A stretch of DNA of 64,000 bases from Anaeramoeba flamelloides. Lineage: Eukaryota; Metamonada; Anaeramoebidae. Made by a program: the position numbers and the translations under genes. The DNA lies in contig JANTQA010000048.1 in assembly GCA_027625915.1 (NCBI GenBank), positions 4,898,001-4,962,000 on the forward strand, written 5' to 3'. Each line of letters begins with the position of its first letter. Positions within the stretch are counted from its first letter, which is position 1. Under the pieces are notes generated by a model, which was not told where the DNA came from, ran no database searches, and was given only the letters and a program-made list of their open reading frames with translations. This document shows positions 1 to 13,405 of this stretch, piece after piece.

Positions 1-682
1 AATTCTTCTTCTTTTCTTTTTTTTTTAAAAAAATACCTTCTTCTTCTTTTAACCAAAAAAAAAACTACCTTTCAAAACTTTTCTTCTTCCAGTTACCATT
101 ATGTTTTCATTTAAACTTTCAATTTTTCAAGAAAAAAAATCGGAAAACGAATAATATTTACAATACACCACATGATTCAAAAGGATCTTATTTCAAAAAA
201 ATTTCTCCCATATTTGAATGAAAACGAAATTACAAAAAAAAAAACAATTAAATTTCCAATTTACAAAAAGGAGAGAAAACCTTTCTTTTTTTGAAAGAAA
301 TTTTCACTAACACTATTTTTAAATTGTGTTTTTTCCTTAACACTCGATAAATTTACTTTGTTTCTTCTTCAGGTTTTCTTCAAAGCTTAAAGATCTCGAA
401 GGATCAAAAAACACTTTTTTCTTTTTCACAAAAAAAGAAAAAAATCAGATTTCAAACCACATTCCAAAAAGAAAGAAACACAATTTTCACAAATAGGAAT
501 TAAAATATCTTCAATTTGTAACAAAGAAAATTAACAACAATTGATCATCCCCACAACAGAGAAATAAAAAAAAAATGCAAAACTTCAAGATCGAAAAAAT
601 AATTAACTCAAACAAAATCTAAAACAGTAATTTTCAAAAAGCGACTACTTTTTCAGAATCCAAAACTTTCACAAAGACAAAA

Positions 683-841
683 TTCTAAAAAAGTGAGGAC
701 TCAACCTTTAAATGTGAGACAGAGGTTGAAGTGGAAAGAAAAGCTCTTTTAAAAGTTTTGATTCCTCTCTATTTTAAAATAGAAAACTTTCAAAAAGTTT
801 TAATTCTGGCAATCCAAAAAAAAGTCCTCACTTTTTTAAAA
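683..841. repeat. Short terminal-inverted-repeat unit
   Basis: The ends are inverted copies built on AAAAAAGTGAGGACT at about 687-701 and AGTCCTCACTTTTTT at about 823-837. The interior has no ORF. A related AGTCCTCA stretch with a similar flank occurs near 13170-13260. It looks like a small non-autonomous element, but the family is not identified. Confidence 0.5.
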
Positions 842-1817
842 TAGCAGTAGACTAGCTATTGAATTTAATCGTATCAAAGAGGGTTGTTTATGAATACCAA
901 AATAATAATTGTGAAATACCAAAAATTGATCACACAAATTAGTCTCTTAAGGGTAGAGTCATTATGTTTAAAAATAATTTTTTGAAATGAAAAAAAAATT
1001 TTTGGTAATTTTTATAATGTCTATAATAACAATCAAAAACTAACCAAAATGTAATGAACGATCGATCTCCAAAAATCAACAATGAAAAAAGAGAACATTT
1101 TCATAAAAAACTGCCAAAAAGCGACACTCAATTTCCAATTAGAATGGTTATGAACTATTAGTTTTGAATAAAACTGTGTTAGTTTCGAAGTGTAGCTCTT
1201 TGGCACTTTTTGAGATCATGATGATTTTTTTTTTTGATTTTTTTCCTTTTTCAAATGATTTATTTTTATCTTAATAATTCTACAAAATCCTTACTTTGTC
1301 AAATATAGAAGGTTATAAAATAACCATAAATTAGATTAAATTGAATCAAATTGATTGTGTACTTAAAGAAAACAATTTGTTTCTAATTCAAAAAATTAAA
1401 GAATTTAGAAAATATAAAATTAGAAAAAAAGATTTTTTTTATTAAGATAAGATTTTTGAGCATTGAGAATCTAATTTCAACTTTTTTTTTGTTCATTGAA
1501 TTTTTATTCAAAGAGATCCAATGGAATTTTTTATTTTGTTATTTGAATTTTGTCAATTGGGATCTGTGAATTCTGTTTTTCTAAATTTGGGATTTTGAAA
1601 TTTAGATTCTTTGAAAGTTTTTTTATGTTATTTGTTTTTTGAATTTTTTCTCAAAGAGATCCTATGAATTTTTTTTTGTTATTTGAATTTTGTTAATTAA
1701 AAGAAGTGCAATTTCACAATACCATTTTTAGTTGCAAGAAATTACATGAGTATGAGATAAATCTACGCTAAATAACTAGGCACTTAAGTTTAAATAATAA
1801 CAAAATTTTCATCTAGA

Positions 1818-1926
1818 GTACACATGTGCAAAAAGTGAGGTCTTAATATTTTAAGTTTTTGAGAAAAATGACAAATTTAATAAAAAAACTTAAAATATTA
1901 AGACATCACTTTTTGCACATATGTAT
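1818..1926. repeat. 109-bp near-perfect palindrome flanked by TA
   Basis: The two arms, 1818-1860 and 1883-1926, are about 43 nt each with only a few mismatches and end in CACATGTGC or CACATATG next to TA on both sides. A 20-nt loop separates them. A TA-flanked palindrome of this size fits a miniature inverted-repeat transposable element. Confidence 0.6.
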
Positions 1927-1954
1927 TGAAAAAATACGGGACATGAAAAAAAAC

Positions 1955-2395
1955 CCTGACAAGATTTTTAAATTGTGAATATTAGGAAAATTGTTGTGTA
2001 ATTTCTTATATTTTCAATCAAATCCTTTTTTATAAATAACCAATTTTTTTATATACCTAGTAACAAACCTACCTAAAGTTCATTGAAGTAGGGTATCTAT
2101 AGAATACTCAAGTAATTGTTTGATAAACAAAGTAGATCTACTTTTTTCGAAAAAAACAATTGTGTTTTATAGAGGTTTACTAGGAGTTTGGAAAATGATA
2201 TTTTTTATTCTTGTTTTTTGACTGATTGAATTCTGTTTTGAACAAGTGTAATTTAATTAATCATCATTCTAATAACTGGGTAAGTTATAATTTTAAAAGT
2301 TTGATTCTTAAAAAATAAAGATTTTATTTAAAATATTTGAAATTACACAAACATTTTTCCTAATATTCACAATTTAAATATCTTGTCATGGACTT
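1955..2395. repeat. Inverted-repeat element, related copy near 48.6 kb
   Basis: Left arm about 1955-2008 contains GTGAATATTAGGAAAA. Right arm about 2338-2395 contains its inverse, TTTTTCCTAATATTCAC, giving arms of roughly 50 nt. The interior near 2170-2280 matches the reverse complement of 48650-48780, including the shared GTGTAATTTAATTAATCATC. The two copies define a dispersed family in this genome. Confidence 0.55.
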
Positions 2396-3063
2396 TAATC
2401 ATGTATGTTATTTTTTTCATTACTATAATTATTATTGAAAAAAATATAAGGCAACTTAACTAAACAATTTCTGGATTTGTTCGTAAGATGAAAAAAATGA
2501 AATTTTCAAAATTTAAACATCACATAATCCTTTCTCTCAGCAAAAAGTTTATGAGTATTATTAAATAATATTAAATTGGATTCTATTAATAAATTAATAC
2601 TCCTAGGCTATGGATTTTTCAAACAAAGTCAAAAAGTCACAGACACTAGAAAATACATTCATAAAATTTTGAGTATTTTTGATCTGTATTAACATGATGT
2701 TTCGATTTTCTTAAAGTTAGATAAAAAGAAATAATTTTTTTTTTTAAAAAAATAAACACACTAGACCTAATTTGAAAAATATTATCTTAATTTTATAATT
2801 TTTTTCTAATAAACATTCATTCCAACAAAAAGTTTCTTTTTTCAATGAATTGAGTTTATTTTCATCTTTAAAATTAAAATAGTAAGACTATTATAAAAAA
2901 AATTTTACAAATTAACTACATTACTTTCACAAAAAAATTATATATATTTATATTTTTATACAATAAAACCAAATGAAACTTTGGGAATAAATTTTAATAA
3001 AAATACCCTTAATTTTTTCCAATTTCTTCCTTCCTTTCTTGTTGTTTATTAAATATATTATAG

Positions 3064-6000
3064 CAAATGTTTGGACATTTATCGTTGATTTTTCAACCAA
3101 GAAAAGATTTAAATAAGGATCAAATTAAAAAGCACATCGATCTTTGTGAAAAAGTAATAACCATTTATGAAAAAATTCAAAATAAATCAAAAGATTATTT
3201 AGATCATGATACCTGGAAATATTTATTAAATACTCTTTTGGGTATAATTGATTCGTTATTAATTGAAGGGCCCGTTCAAGAAATTGAAAAGCAACTCTCA
3301 AAAAAATTAACAGCACGCTTTTTAAAAGTAAAAATATCTTTTATTTTATAAAATAATAACTTTTTTTAATCTTTTATTTTTTTAAAGTAAAAATTTTTAG
3401 TGAATAAGAAAATTATTCTGAAACTTAATGTTTTTATTTTCTTTTTTTTTTTTTTTGAAACTTAGGTTTTCTTTGATTTATGGTTAATCTCTAAAACTAG
3501 GGATTTAGACATGTGGGATTTATTACAAAAACGTGCTAAAAATTGGATACATCGTAAAGAAACAATAAACCAATGGTGTGCAACTATCTATGGTTTAACA
3601 AATAGGGTTATTGGAATTTTATATGGTGAATTTGAAGGCACAATATCCACAACTATTGCATTGTAAGTTTTAATTTTGGATCTTATAATAATTTATATTT
3701 TTTGAACAAATAACTGATGATTTATTTTAAATGTAATTTAAGAAATTCACTTCAAACATTTTTTATTTCTTCACCTTTTCTTTTATTTGTAAATAAATTT
3801 ACAATCATCTTTATTTATATAAAAACCTATACACAAACCCCCACACATATGTTATTTTAAAGACCTGTAACTGGACAAGTTTTTCAACCTTCAATCCTTG
3901 ATCTTCCAAACGAAAATGTAATATTTGATTGGGAAAAAATTATATGTAAGAAATTAAATTTTTTTTTTTTTTTTTCTAATGAATAAAAGAGTTTCAAAGA
4001 AAGTAGTTTCATACAACAATCCAATTAATTTTTTCGATTCCTTTAATATGGTATGTTGGCTAATTTTTTTTATTTATTCAAATATTTGATTTATGATCCA
4101 ATCGAAAAATAGAAGACTTTATTAAATAATTTTTTCTCCAATACATTCAAGTTGAAAAAATCTGATAAGAAAAATTAAGAAATAACAAGCTATATTAATC
4201 AAATATGCTATAACCACTCTTCTCGAAAATCAAAATTATAAAAAAAATTTACTTTCTTAAAAATACTGATTTCGAAAATGTGAATTATTTAATTTTTTCT
4301 AATAAGTTTATTTTTAGGAAAAAAATAAAGTTTAAATCGAGACTAATTAAAATTTTGATTACTTTGCTTAAATATACCTTTCTTGTTCTATATTATACAA
4401 AAAAAAAAAAAAAACACCAAAGATCTTTGAATATATTCATTCGAAAAGTTAAAAAGAACAAATAATGTATTTTCATTGTTTTATAAAAAACTTAAAAATT
4501 TTTGAATTTTTCAATTTAAATTTATTCTCAATCAAAACAATCAAATTAATGTTATATTTTTACAATGAATTAGTTTACAAAAATTTATTTTTTATTTTTA
4601 TTTTGCTTTTCCAATATATATATTTATATTCCTTGAAGATAGATAACAAAATCATAAATTAAAAAAAAATCATACATCTTTGAAATAAAAGTTAATTTTT
4701 ACAAGGAAATAATTCATCAAACTAACATGATTTAAATTATTTTTCTATTTTTAATTTCTATTTGTATAGATATACTTGGCAATCCTAATAGAAACAAATC
4801 ACCCGAACTTTTCTATTTATCCATGAATGGGATTTTTGAAGTTGTCACAGCATTATTAAATATAGGAACTTGGAATGAATCTCAAAAAGTACCACAAGAT
4901 TTAATTCTTAATGATCCACCAAATGGTAATTCAATTCTTAAATTATTTGGTAAATGGATTTTTCAAGTGGTATCAAAAAATAGAGCAGGATTCGAAAAGG
5001 GAACAGCTGTCGCTTATTCTATTCTCTGTGATATATTTTGTTCAAATCAACAATTTGTATTTTTGGAATCAAACATTAATGAATTTATTTTATCAATTAT
5101 ATTAGCTTTTGAAAATGAAAAGTATTTCCAGCACTCAATCAGTTCAATAATAACCCATACCGAAAATATCTTCCTTATGGATTTCGACGGATTATTTCTA
5201 TTAATACCATATTATTTAAAAATATTAAAAAAAATTTTATTAAAGGTAAGAACTTGTTATCCTTATATAATTTATTAGAATTTTTTTTTTTTCGATGAGT
5301 TTACTTTTTCTTCATCATCTACATCATCATCTTCATTTTCTTCATACTCATTATCATCATCTTCATCTTTATCCTCGACACTCTTCTTTATATATAATAC
5401 TTATATTATTTATTTATTTTAACAAATAAAGGATAAACCACCATTTAAAATCACTGTACCCCTTAAACAAATACGTAGATCGTCGATTAATATTGTAAAA
5501 TCTTTAGTATGTTTGCCCAATTATTTTTTTAGTTTAGAAATCCCCACACTTGAAGACTATTCCCAAGATCTGCCTAAAAATTTCCAATTTATTACATTCC
5601 TTCGTGATTTAATATTATCTGGTTTCACATACGAAACAGATCCAACAAATGCAAAAATCTTTTTACATACAATGATCTTTTTACTTTATGAAATAAAAGA
5701 AAAAGAAAATACAATGCTACCTTTTATTCTATTATCGATCCAAAAATTCATATGCCAACCAACAGAAATACAAAAATCATGGCCAATAGATATAATGTTA
5801 ACAGCTATTTATAGCTTGCATTCTGTAGGATATTTAACAGAACTAATAGAAAAAATTTCAAATGTAAATTATTATTTTTATATAAATTTTTTTTTTTTTT
5901 TTTTTTTAATTTCTAATTTTCCATTTATATGTTCCTTTATTTCACTCAAACTTATATTATATATTAATAATAAAAAAAATTGAAAAAAATGTGATCAAAA

Positions 6001-6122
6001 AGTCTTGAAAAAGTCTTTGTAAAATGGTTATGTTTAAATTTTATCAACTATTTTACAGAGACTTTTTTAAGGTTTTAAATCATAATTATTTAAAAATGTT
6101 GGCATTGAATATTTACACACAC

Positions 6123-6212
<90 letters not shown>

Positions 6213-9200
6213 TTATACATACATACATTCACAGCACACACTACCAACTTTAGTAAATGGGCTAAATAAAGTTTTTATAAAATTATTAACAGATTGTGAT
6301 TTAAAAATAAATCAACAAAATTATGAGTTTCTGATTTGTGGAATATTAAATACAATCTGTAATTTTATTGTTAATTCCCAATGGATTTATACATTTCCAG
6401 CCGCACTTGAAAATACCCTCAAATCCATTTCACATGCATTGATTGATTCTAATGATAATGACCAGAAGAAAGAAGAATCAAAATTAATAATTTCTGATCG
6501 AATAAATTATGAAGCGCATGCGGTATTACTAAAAATTATTAGACATTGTGGAAATTTCCCACTTTTGTCTGGGCCTTCAAATATTTCCTGTAGTGTCACC
6601 GAAGAAAAATTATTAGAAATGAGTAAATTATCAAAAGAAGAATTTTTTAACCATGTAAAATATTTTATTTTAAATGAAGAACAAATTTTAACAGTTATTG
6701 ATTACCCATTTCAAATACAAAATGGTAAATATTTTTTCTCCGACTTTATGAATTTATTTTTATGATTAATTATTTCTTTATTGTATTTTAAATTAATACC
6801 CAAATCACTTAGTATCAAGATATTGGATTTTATTTATTTATTATTCTTTTTTTAATGTTCTGTTCCCAAAAAATAACTCACAAGATCTTTTATATTGGCT
6901 TTTATTGGATGAGTATTATAATTTGAGATTTATTAAAAATAAAATGAAAAATTAAATGATTTTCTCAAATCTTAAATAAAATTGAACTTAATAATGGCCG
7001 ATATTTTTCCAAAAATTCATATTATAATAAAATATTCAATAAAAATTATTTTAATAAAAAATACAAGAAAAACATCCAAATAAAAATTAAATAATTATTA
7101 AGAGATTAGCTTCACCATAGATTCGTTTATAATTAAAATATACTGAAATTGAAAGTTAACGATATTAGTGATGTACGCCATTCAAAGGACTCTAAAAAAT
7201 CTATTCTAAATATTATTGTAAAATAAATTATTAGATTTTTTCCTAATGATCTCAATTAAAAATTATCATTTTGGAAATTTTTTTTTAAATTCCTTTTCCA
7301 AATCTAAAAAGATAGAAACCAAAATAATATTATTCCACAATCTAATAATATTATTTTAGAACATCCAAAAGCAACTAATTTTTTTCAATTTTTTAATTTC
7401 GCGATTTATTCAATAATCATCAACATAAAACCCAAAAACTGATTAGTTTTGTTTTCTTTCTATAAAGTTAGTTGTATTTTCAATTTGTTTCGAATTTATA
7501 AAAATTATTTGTAAAAATAATCTTGGAATTAATTAATAAAATTTTGGTAAAAAAATTGAATTTTTTAACTGTTAATCTACATTTCGAGGACAAATTTAAT
7601 AAATATATTTTTTAAAACTGAAGTATTTATGTTGGTCATTCAATCCTTTAAATTAGTCAGAGATACAGATTTTTTTCTGAAATTCTTCGTTTTTTTTACT
7701 ACTATGATTTCCCAATTAAAAAACGAAAATTTTTGGTTCACATTCCAAAATATTTTTCTAGTTTGCTAGTCAAAGAAAAACCAAAGATCTTGACAACATC
7801 GTTTAGAAATGATATTTTCAGACATGAATGAAACTTCCTTTGTGAACTCTAAGACATAATTTTTACTATGCTAATTTGGTTGTAACAGTAATAATTCATA
7901 TACATTTTGGAAATTGAACAAAAAATTTTCATATATTAATTAGAAAATAACATTAATGAAAGGATCATTTTTAATTGATGAGATCACTTTTAGAACGATA
8001 CCACTAATAGAATTTTTAGAGATTTTTTGAATATGAGATCACAAAATAAGATTACTATCAATAACAATCAACTTAAATTTTAGACTTATCCATTTGGTAG
8101 ACGCTAATCCCTTAAGGGAGTATTCCCCTTAAAAAAATTCAGATGATTTTTTTTATTATTCAAGAGAAGTCCTTCAACAAAATTACCTCGTTTTTTCCGT
8201 TATCTTTTTTTAAAATAAAACAAAAATTTATTTAATTTTCAATTGATTTCTCAAATTAAAAAAAATTGCTGTTAACTTTTCCAGAATTTAAAAGAATTGA
8301 ATACAATCTTGGATTTTTCTCTATTCTTTTGAATTCTGGAAAAGTTAGGCACCCCACGACACTTACAGCACTTGACAGCACTTCCTGAAACCCTAAATTT
8401 ATTTTAATTTTTTTAACCTAACTGTAACACAGACAATCTTATAAATCATAGTATAGCCCTTCTTTAAAAAATGAAAAGGAAATATTTTATTTTTTAAACA
8501 AAGACAAGAGAAAAGAGAAAGAAAAGCAAAAAATAAATAAAAGTAAAAAAATAATAAAAAAAAAGTGAAAAAATTAAATTTAAAAAGTTTTTTTTTTTGC
8601 TGAGTGTGGAATCGCGTCGTTGTTGACCATTTCCTTTTATTTGGAAAATTTCTGAATCACCACCATAATTTATTTTTATAAAGAAGTCTAAAGATTTTAC
8701 CAAATATAGATCAAATGAAATAGACTACTTTATTAAGTTTTTTAGAACTTTTAAGATGGGTTGAATATATAAAGTGCTAGTTTTTAAGAATAAGAATTTC
8801 TTTTCCAAAATTTTCTTTTTTGTTGTTTTTCTTTTTTTTTTTTATTTTTAATAAGTTTTTTTTACAAGTTTCCCAAATCTTGTTTTCGCAAAATCCCATT
8901 CCAAGACATTAACTTGGAAAACTTAACAAATACAAGTACCAAACGGTAGATTGTACGGAAAGGTCGATTCAAATAGTTTAATTCGGTTGGCTTCAAATGG
9001 CATTAGTTGGATTCAGTTTTCTTCTTGGCTTTAATTGAGTTCAATTTGTTCAAGATATGATTAGATTAAGCCCTGTTTGTTTAAGATCTAATCATGGACA
9101 AGTTTATCAATTCTTATAATGATTTTTTATCCTTTTTGCATCCTCCAAACAAAAACTTCAAACAAAAAGACAAAGAACCGAAGGAACCCAAACATCTCTA

Positions 9201-10653
9201 AAAGAAAATTTTGGAAACGGTTAAAAGAAACAAAAATAAAGGTAAAAAGTATAAAAAATAAAAAATTATGATGTTAATTTTAATAGCCAATATAATGAAT
9301 TTTTTACACTTTGTAATCAAAAAACAAATGGAATTTGATTTAATTTTGTCGCAATAAAAAAAAAAAAAATTGCAATTTAAAATATCAACTTTACATTAAA
9401 AAAAAATTTATTTTTCTTATAAAATATTTTAATCTTAAAATTTTAATAATATATATAATATAGAAAATATAACTTATGTAATTATTAGAGATATTTCAGG
9501 TCGGTATTCATGGAAATTTAAATTCCGAACACTTCCCATCAATTATATAGCACCAAAGACAACAAAATTAAACAGCCATTTATTAAATGCAAAAAAATTA
9601 AACAGGGATTATCAACTTTATTTAAAAAAGACAGAATCTGAAACACATGAATTAGGAGTCAAATATGATTTTGAACCAAGTTCAACAAATTGTTTAAGTC
9701 GAGAAAATGAAATTAGCCAAGTTTGTCTGAAGCATATTTTATCCGTTCAATATAGATTGGAAACTGCATTTAGATTTTTAAAAAATGAGACGGGTGAATG
9801 GAACCAACAAATTAAATCTTTGGAAAAAACATCCTTTTTACAAACAAATTTAAAATATTATCATTCAAGATTATTGTTGTCCAATACAGGTCTAATGAAG
9901 GTATCTGACTATTCGTATTTAATATTACTGGACCAGTCTGAGCAGTTTTTTGAAGCTTTAAAGGTTCTTGATGAATGCGCGGAAAGAATCCAGCAAAAAA
10001 TAGGTGTAGTGTATATCAGCGAGGGGCAAAACAGATATTATAACGGTAAAAAAATTTTTGAAAATACTGAAACGGATGAGAAATTTAATCAGTTTTTAAA
10101 ACAAATTGGGTGGATAATTGATTTAGAAGCACACACCGGTTATACAGGCGGGCTAAATTTAGAAAATTCTAATCAATATGTTCCTTATTATGCCAATTAT
10201 TCAAATGAAGTGATCTTTCAAGTTTCAACTCTTATGGGCACATTGGAACCAGAAGAAAGAATGGGTAAAATCCATCAATTGCCCGTTGTTATTGTCTGGT
10301 GCAATGATAATAGAAAATTCAGTTCAAATTCAATTAAAGGCAAAAAAAACCAGGTCTTCATAATAGTTAGGCCACATCATACAGGGTTATTTAAAATTGA
10401 AGTGCAAAACCATTCACAATCAATGGAATTCTCCCTTTTTATTAATAATTCACTCATTTCAACAAAAAATTTAGGATCTTTCATTAGAATCATGGCGATG
10501 AATATTCATCACGAATTAAGTTTAAAAAATAATACCTTTAAAGATCCCTTTGAGAATCGAAGAAAATACGTTAATTTAATTGCTACTTCTTTTGGTAGAA
10601 AATTAAACTATGACAAATTCTTTTCTGGCTTGTTTACAACAGAAGAACACTAG
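3064..10653 (+). CDS. RALGAPB: Ral GTPase-activating protein subunit beta, 5'-partial
   Basis: RalGAP beta is the non-catalytic partner of a RalGAP alpha subunit; the complex switches off Ral GTPases in the cytosol. Seven exons with consistent phases: 3064-3327, 3466-3662, 3863-3945, 4770-5245, 5432-5863, 6235-6724 and 9464-10653, giving 1,043 codons and a TAG stop. All six introns are GT-AG, and donors start GTA. Family-specific stretches recalled from the human protein align in order: SILKLFGKWIF, RRSSINI, TDPTNAK, then the C-terminal Rap/Ran-GAP-like domain with ISGRYSW and RPHHTGLFKIEV. The helix before VVIVW reads MGKIHQLP, without the Asn of catalytic GAPs, which matches the pseudo-GAP nature of the beta subunit. 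The human protein is about 1,494 aa, and the N-terminal ~110 residues should lie upstream of the window. Exon boundaries are my reading, but the phases all close. Confidence 0.9.
3946..4769 (+). other. RALGAPB intron of 824 bp
   Basis: Starts GTAAGAAA after exon 3 and ends TTGTATAG before exon 4. It contains only A/T-rich low-complexity sequence. Two short open frames inside it (4280-4465 and 4465-4662) have Lys/Phe/Ile-only composition and are not taken as genes. Confidence 0.75.
5864..6234 (+). other. RALGAPB intron of 371 bp carrying a microsatellite
   Basis: Donor GTAAAT follows codon AAT and the acceptor is TTCACAG at 6234. The intron carries the CA repeat listed separately, which sits about 25 nt upstream of the acceptor. 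The CA tract itself is open as a His-Thr frame that is not a gene. Confidence 0.75.
6125..6210. repeat. (CA)n microsatellite, about 43 units
   Basis: An uninterrupted AC/CA dinucleotide run inside a RALGAPB intron, close upstream of the acceptor at 6234. Its length suggests it is polymorphic between strains. Confidence 0.95.
6725..9463 (+). other. RALGAPB intron of 2.7 kb
   Basis: Starts GTAAAT after exon 6 (phase 1) and ends AATATAG before the last exon. It is non-coding and A/T-rich. Near 8276-8400 it carries a type-A hairpin and the CACTTACAGCACTTGACAGC linker of the hairpin-chain family. The minus-strand open frame at 8494-8703 is low-complexity Phe/Leu and is not a gene. Confidence 0.7.
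8270..8395. repeat. Type-A hairpin plus linker, isolated copy
   Basis: The arms read CTTTTCCAGAATTTAAAAGA and, inverted, TCTTTTGAATTCTGGAAAAG, around a loop of about 30 nt. They are followed by a linker rich in CACTT and GGCAC motifs. These are the same modules as the chains at 29.1-30.0 and 32.1-34.0 kb, here as a single hairpin in an intron. Confidence 0.75.
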
Positions 10654-13405
10654 TTTCAATTAAGAAGATATTTGAGAAATAATTTCAATGTATCAATTTA
10701 TTACAATTCACGATATTAACCTCATTTTATATTGATTATCCCACATGCCGGAAGTAATTATATGATACGAATTAGTATCATTATTTTCTTCTTCTTCTTT
10801 TTTTTTTTTACGAAATTTATATTTGGTAAAATAGTTTATATTAATTTTTTTGTTTTTTTTTTACAACAAATTTTTTCTTCATTTCAATTTTAACTTTGGA
10901 AAGAATAAATTTAATATTTTTTTTTAAAAAACACCTTTTTAATGATTTTAATTTTCTTTTTTCATTTTATGTCATAAGTTTGAAAACAATTCAAAATATG
11001 TAATTCTATTTCTAAAAAGCAACCTATACAAAAATGTGAGTATTATTTTTTCTAATTTTTCAATCAGAAAAAAATAAAAACTTGAAGTCGATAATAAACT
11101 ACTGGAATAAAAGTGCATTTAAATTTCAAAATTAGTCCCTACTTTTTTAAAGAGAAAAATTTCAAAAATTATTAATTCTGAAAATTTCTATACTTTTTTC
11201 AAATAGAAAATTTCATAAAATTTTTCAAAAATTCCTCAAATTTCTAAAAAGAGTTGTTGTAATGTAATTAGGAATATAAATCAGATAATTTTCCATATAT
11301 TTAACTTAACACAGATTGTATTCCTTTCATCTCAGATTATTCACTGACTTTAAATTTAACAATTAAAACAAGATGAAGTGTTCTGAATAATATATATAAA
11401 CTAGATTTGAAAAAATTTGAGTTACTTTATAATGTTAATGGAAGAAGTTTTGAGGGTTTATCCCAGTATTCTTAACAAGAAAATATTTTATAATTTTGGG
11501 ATTAGTATCATTTTTTCTAATTTTGCAAATTTTAGTTTTGATATTTTCAATTTTTTACTTTTTCTATTTCTTTTTGATTTCTTTTTTTTTTTTTTTCTTT
11601 TTTTTCTTTTTCTTTTTTTGTGAAAAATTTTTTCTTTTTTTTTTTTTTTTTTCAATGTTTTTCTTTTTCTTTTTTTTTTTTGCTACTTTTTTTTAAAAAA
11701 AGATCATGTGTGGAAAAAAACAAATGATCTTCGAAAATGCAAATAACCACGAAGAAAATAGAGATTATATAATGTCTACTTGATTATTTTAATTATTCAA
11801 AAAAAACTTGTTGTTCAACTTTTTTTCAGTGAAATTTCAGTAATAAAAATCCGTAATGTTCATTTCAAAAATTGTGACTCACTTGTTTTTTTTTAGTTTT
11901 TGATTTTAATTTTTTTTAATTATCAAAACACCAGGTTTGTATAGATTTAGAATGATTTAAAAGTGAATTACAAATCAGATTTAGTTATTATTTGTTTTGG
12001 AATACTAAATAATTTATTTTTTTTTCGATTTATTATTTCAGGTGAGTCACAATTTTTGAAATGGTGTTTATTTATTTATATATATATAAGGATTTAATCA
12101 CTATCAATTTTTATCTGTCAAGAGGTTTTTAAGTTCTGAAAAAACAATAAAAATTAAACAAATTTTTTTTCTGATTTGCAATGTAAAATTTTAAACTAAT
12201 ATCTTCCAAGGCACCCACATCAGAACAGAAAACCTTTATTTCTTAACTTAAATCCTTGCTTTTTTTTGTGTTGTTCTAATTAAACTCCAATTCACTATTT
12301 ATAATATACCTAAGTCAAAATCAATATTGAAGGTTAACTCTTCACTGGGTGAAGAAAATTCCAAATTATAAATTGAATTTATTTGGATTTTTTATAAAAT
12401 TTTTAATAAAATTTTTAGGATATTATTATGAATTTTAACAGAATTTTTCGTAATTTTCTCAATTTCTTTGTTGTTATTTTTAAGAAAAAATTAGATCAAA
12501 AATAATATTTTTTAAGAATTAGTAATGGCCTTTTATAATTTATTTTTAATTTTTTTAAAAATAATAGAACTTTAAGAGACAAAAACAATATTTTATTTTT
12601 GTTTATTGTGGGTTTATTTGCTTATTTAATTAATAAGTTTTCTTGAAAAAAGATACAGGCCTTTTATTTGAATTAACAGGTTAAACAAGTTTATTATAAC
12701 AATAGTATTAGAGATAGAATAAATTATTAATAATTTAATAGTTATATTGCAAATAATTTCAGAGAGCAGGATTTTAATACCTTTGAAAATACAGTTTTGA
12801 TAATTCTATGTAAATTAATTGTATATTCTTTCTTGGATAAAACTTTTTATAAGACAAATCAATGAATATTTTTGATTTTGATCTTAATAGTTTTTACTTT
12901 TATAGACTTTTTGGGACTTATGCAAGAAAAAATTTGAACCACTCAAAGAGAAACTTAAAGAAAGACTTTGAATCTTGACAAATAATTTGGAAAAAACTCA
13001 CAAAGTTCATTGTAATAAAGAGAGGAGTTTTTAGAAACTTTTTGGAAATTTTCTATTTGAAAAAAGATAAGAAATTTTCAGAATTAATATTTTTTGAAAT
13101 TTTTCTCTTTAAAAAAGTGGCTAACTTACCCTAACCAACCTACCATGTGTTAAAGTGGGAACACAATCACCATTTCAAAAAAAAGTCCTCAGATTGACGA
13201 AAATTGAAAACTGTAAAAAAGTTTTGGTTTTGGCGATCTTAAAAAAAAATTCTACACTTTTTCCAAATAACCTCAACAGAAAAAATGTTAATTAATTGTC
13301 ATACAATACAACTATAAAAGACTTTAACATGATTCGGTATTTCTCCAAGAACTTTTTGTCAACACAAATTTAACAATATTTCTCAAATTGTGTAAATGAA
13401 TCAAA
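10654..13405. other. Intergenic region with repeat copies
   Basis: Lies between the RALGAPB stop and the ankyrin ORF. It holds the composite TIR element at 11408-12063. A stretch near 11135-11230 also reappears inverted near 13020-13110 (shared core CAAATAGAAAATTTC). Poly-T tracts at 11580-11695 create poly-Phe open frames that are not genes. Confidence 0.6.
11408..12063. mobile_element. Composite MITE-like element, copy 1
   Basis: The reverse complement of about 27717-28330 matches this interval along its whole length, including ACTTTATAATGTTAATGG at the left end. Three copies of a terminal motif (TTTCAAAAATTGTGACTCAC or a variant) lie at the left end, internally at 11861, and inverted at the right end. 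The sub-unit 11861-12063 is itself a 203-bp element with 25-nt terminal inverted repeats that match at 24 positions. No transposase is present, so it is non-autonomous. The superfamily is not determined. Confidence 0.75.

Larger units (their letters stand above)
1..3063. other. AT-rich non-coding stretch with inverted repeats
   Basis: No coding signal is recognisable here on either strand. It probably holds intron or 5' flank of the RALGAPB gene whose first visible exon starts at 3064. The roughly 110 residues that should precede that exon in the family were looked for and not found, so they probably lie beyond the left edge. Three inverted-repeat units are listed separately. Confidence 0.6.

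Noticed and set aside
6024-6269. 81-codon frame rich in His-Thr
   Set aside because: It is only the CA microsatellite read in frame, inside a RALGAPB intron.
11417-11696. Two Phe/Leu-rich frames that resemble membrane segments
   Set aside because: They come from poly-T tracts within a MITE-like repeat; there is no independent support.
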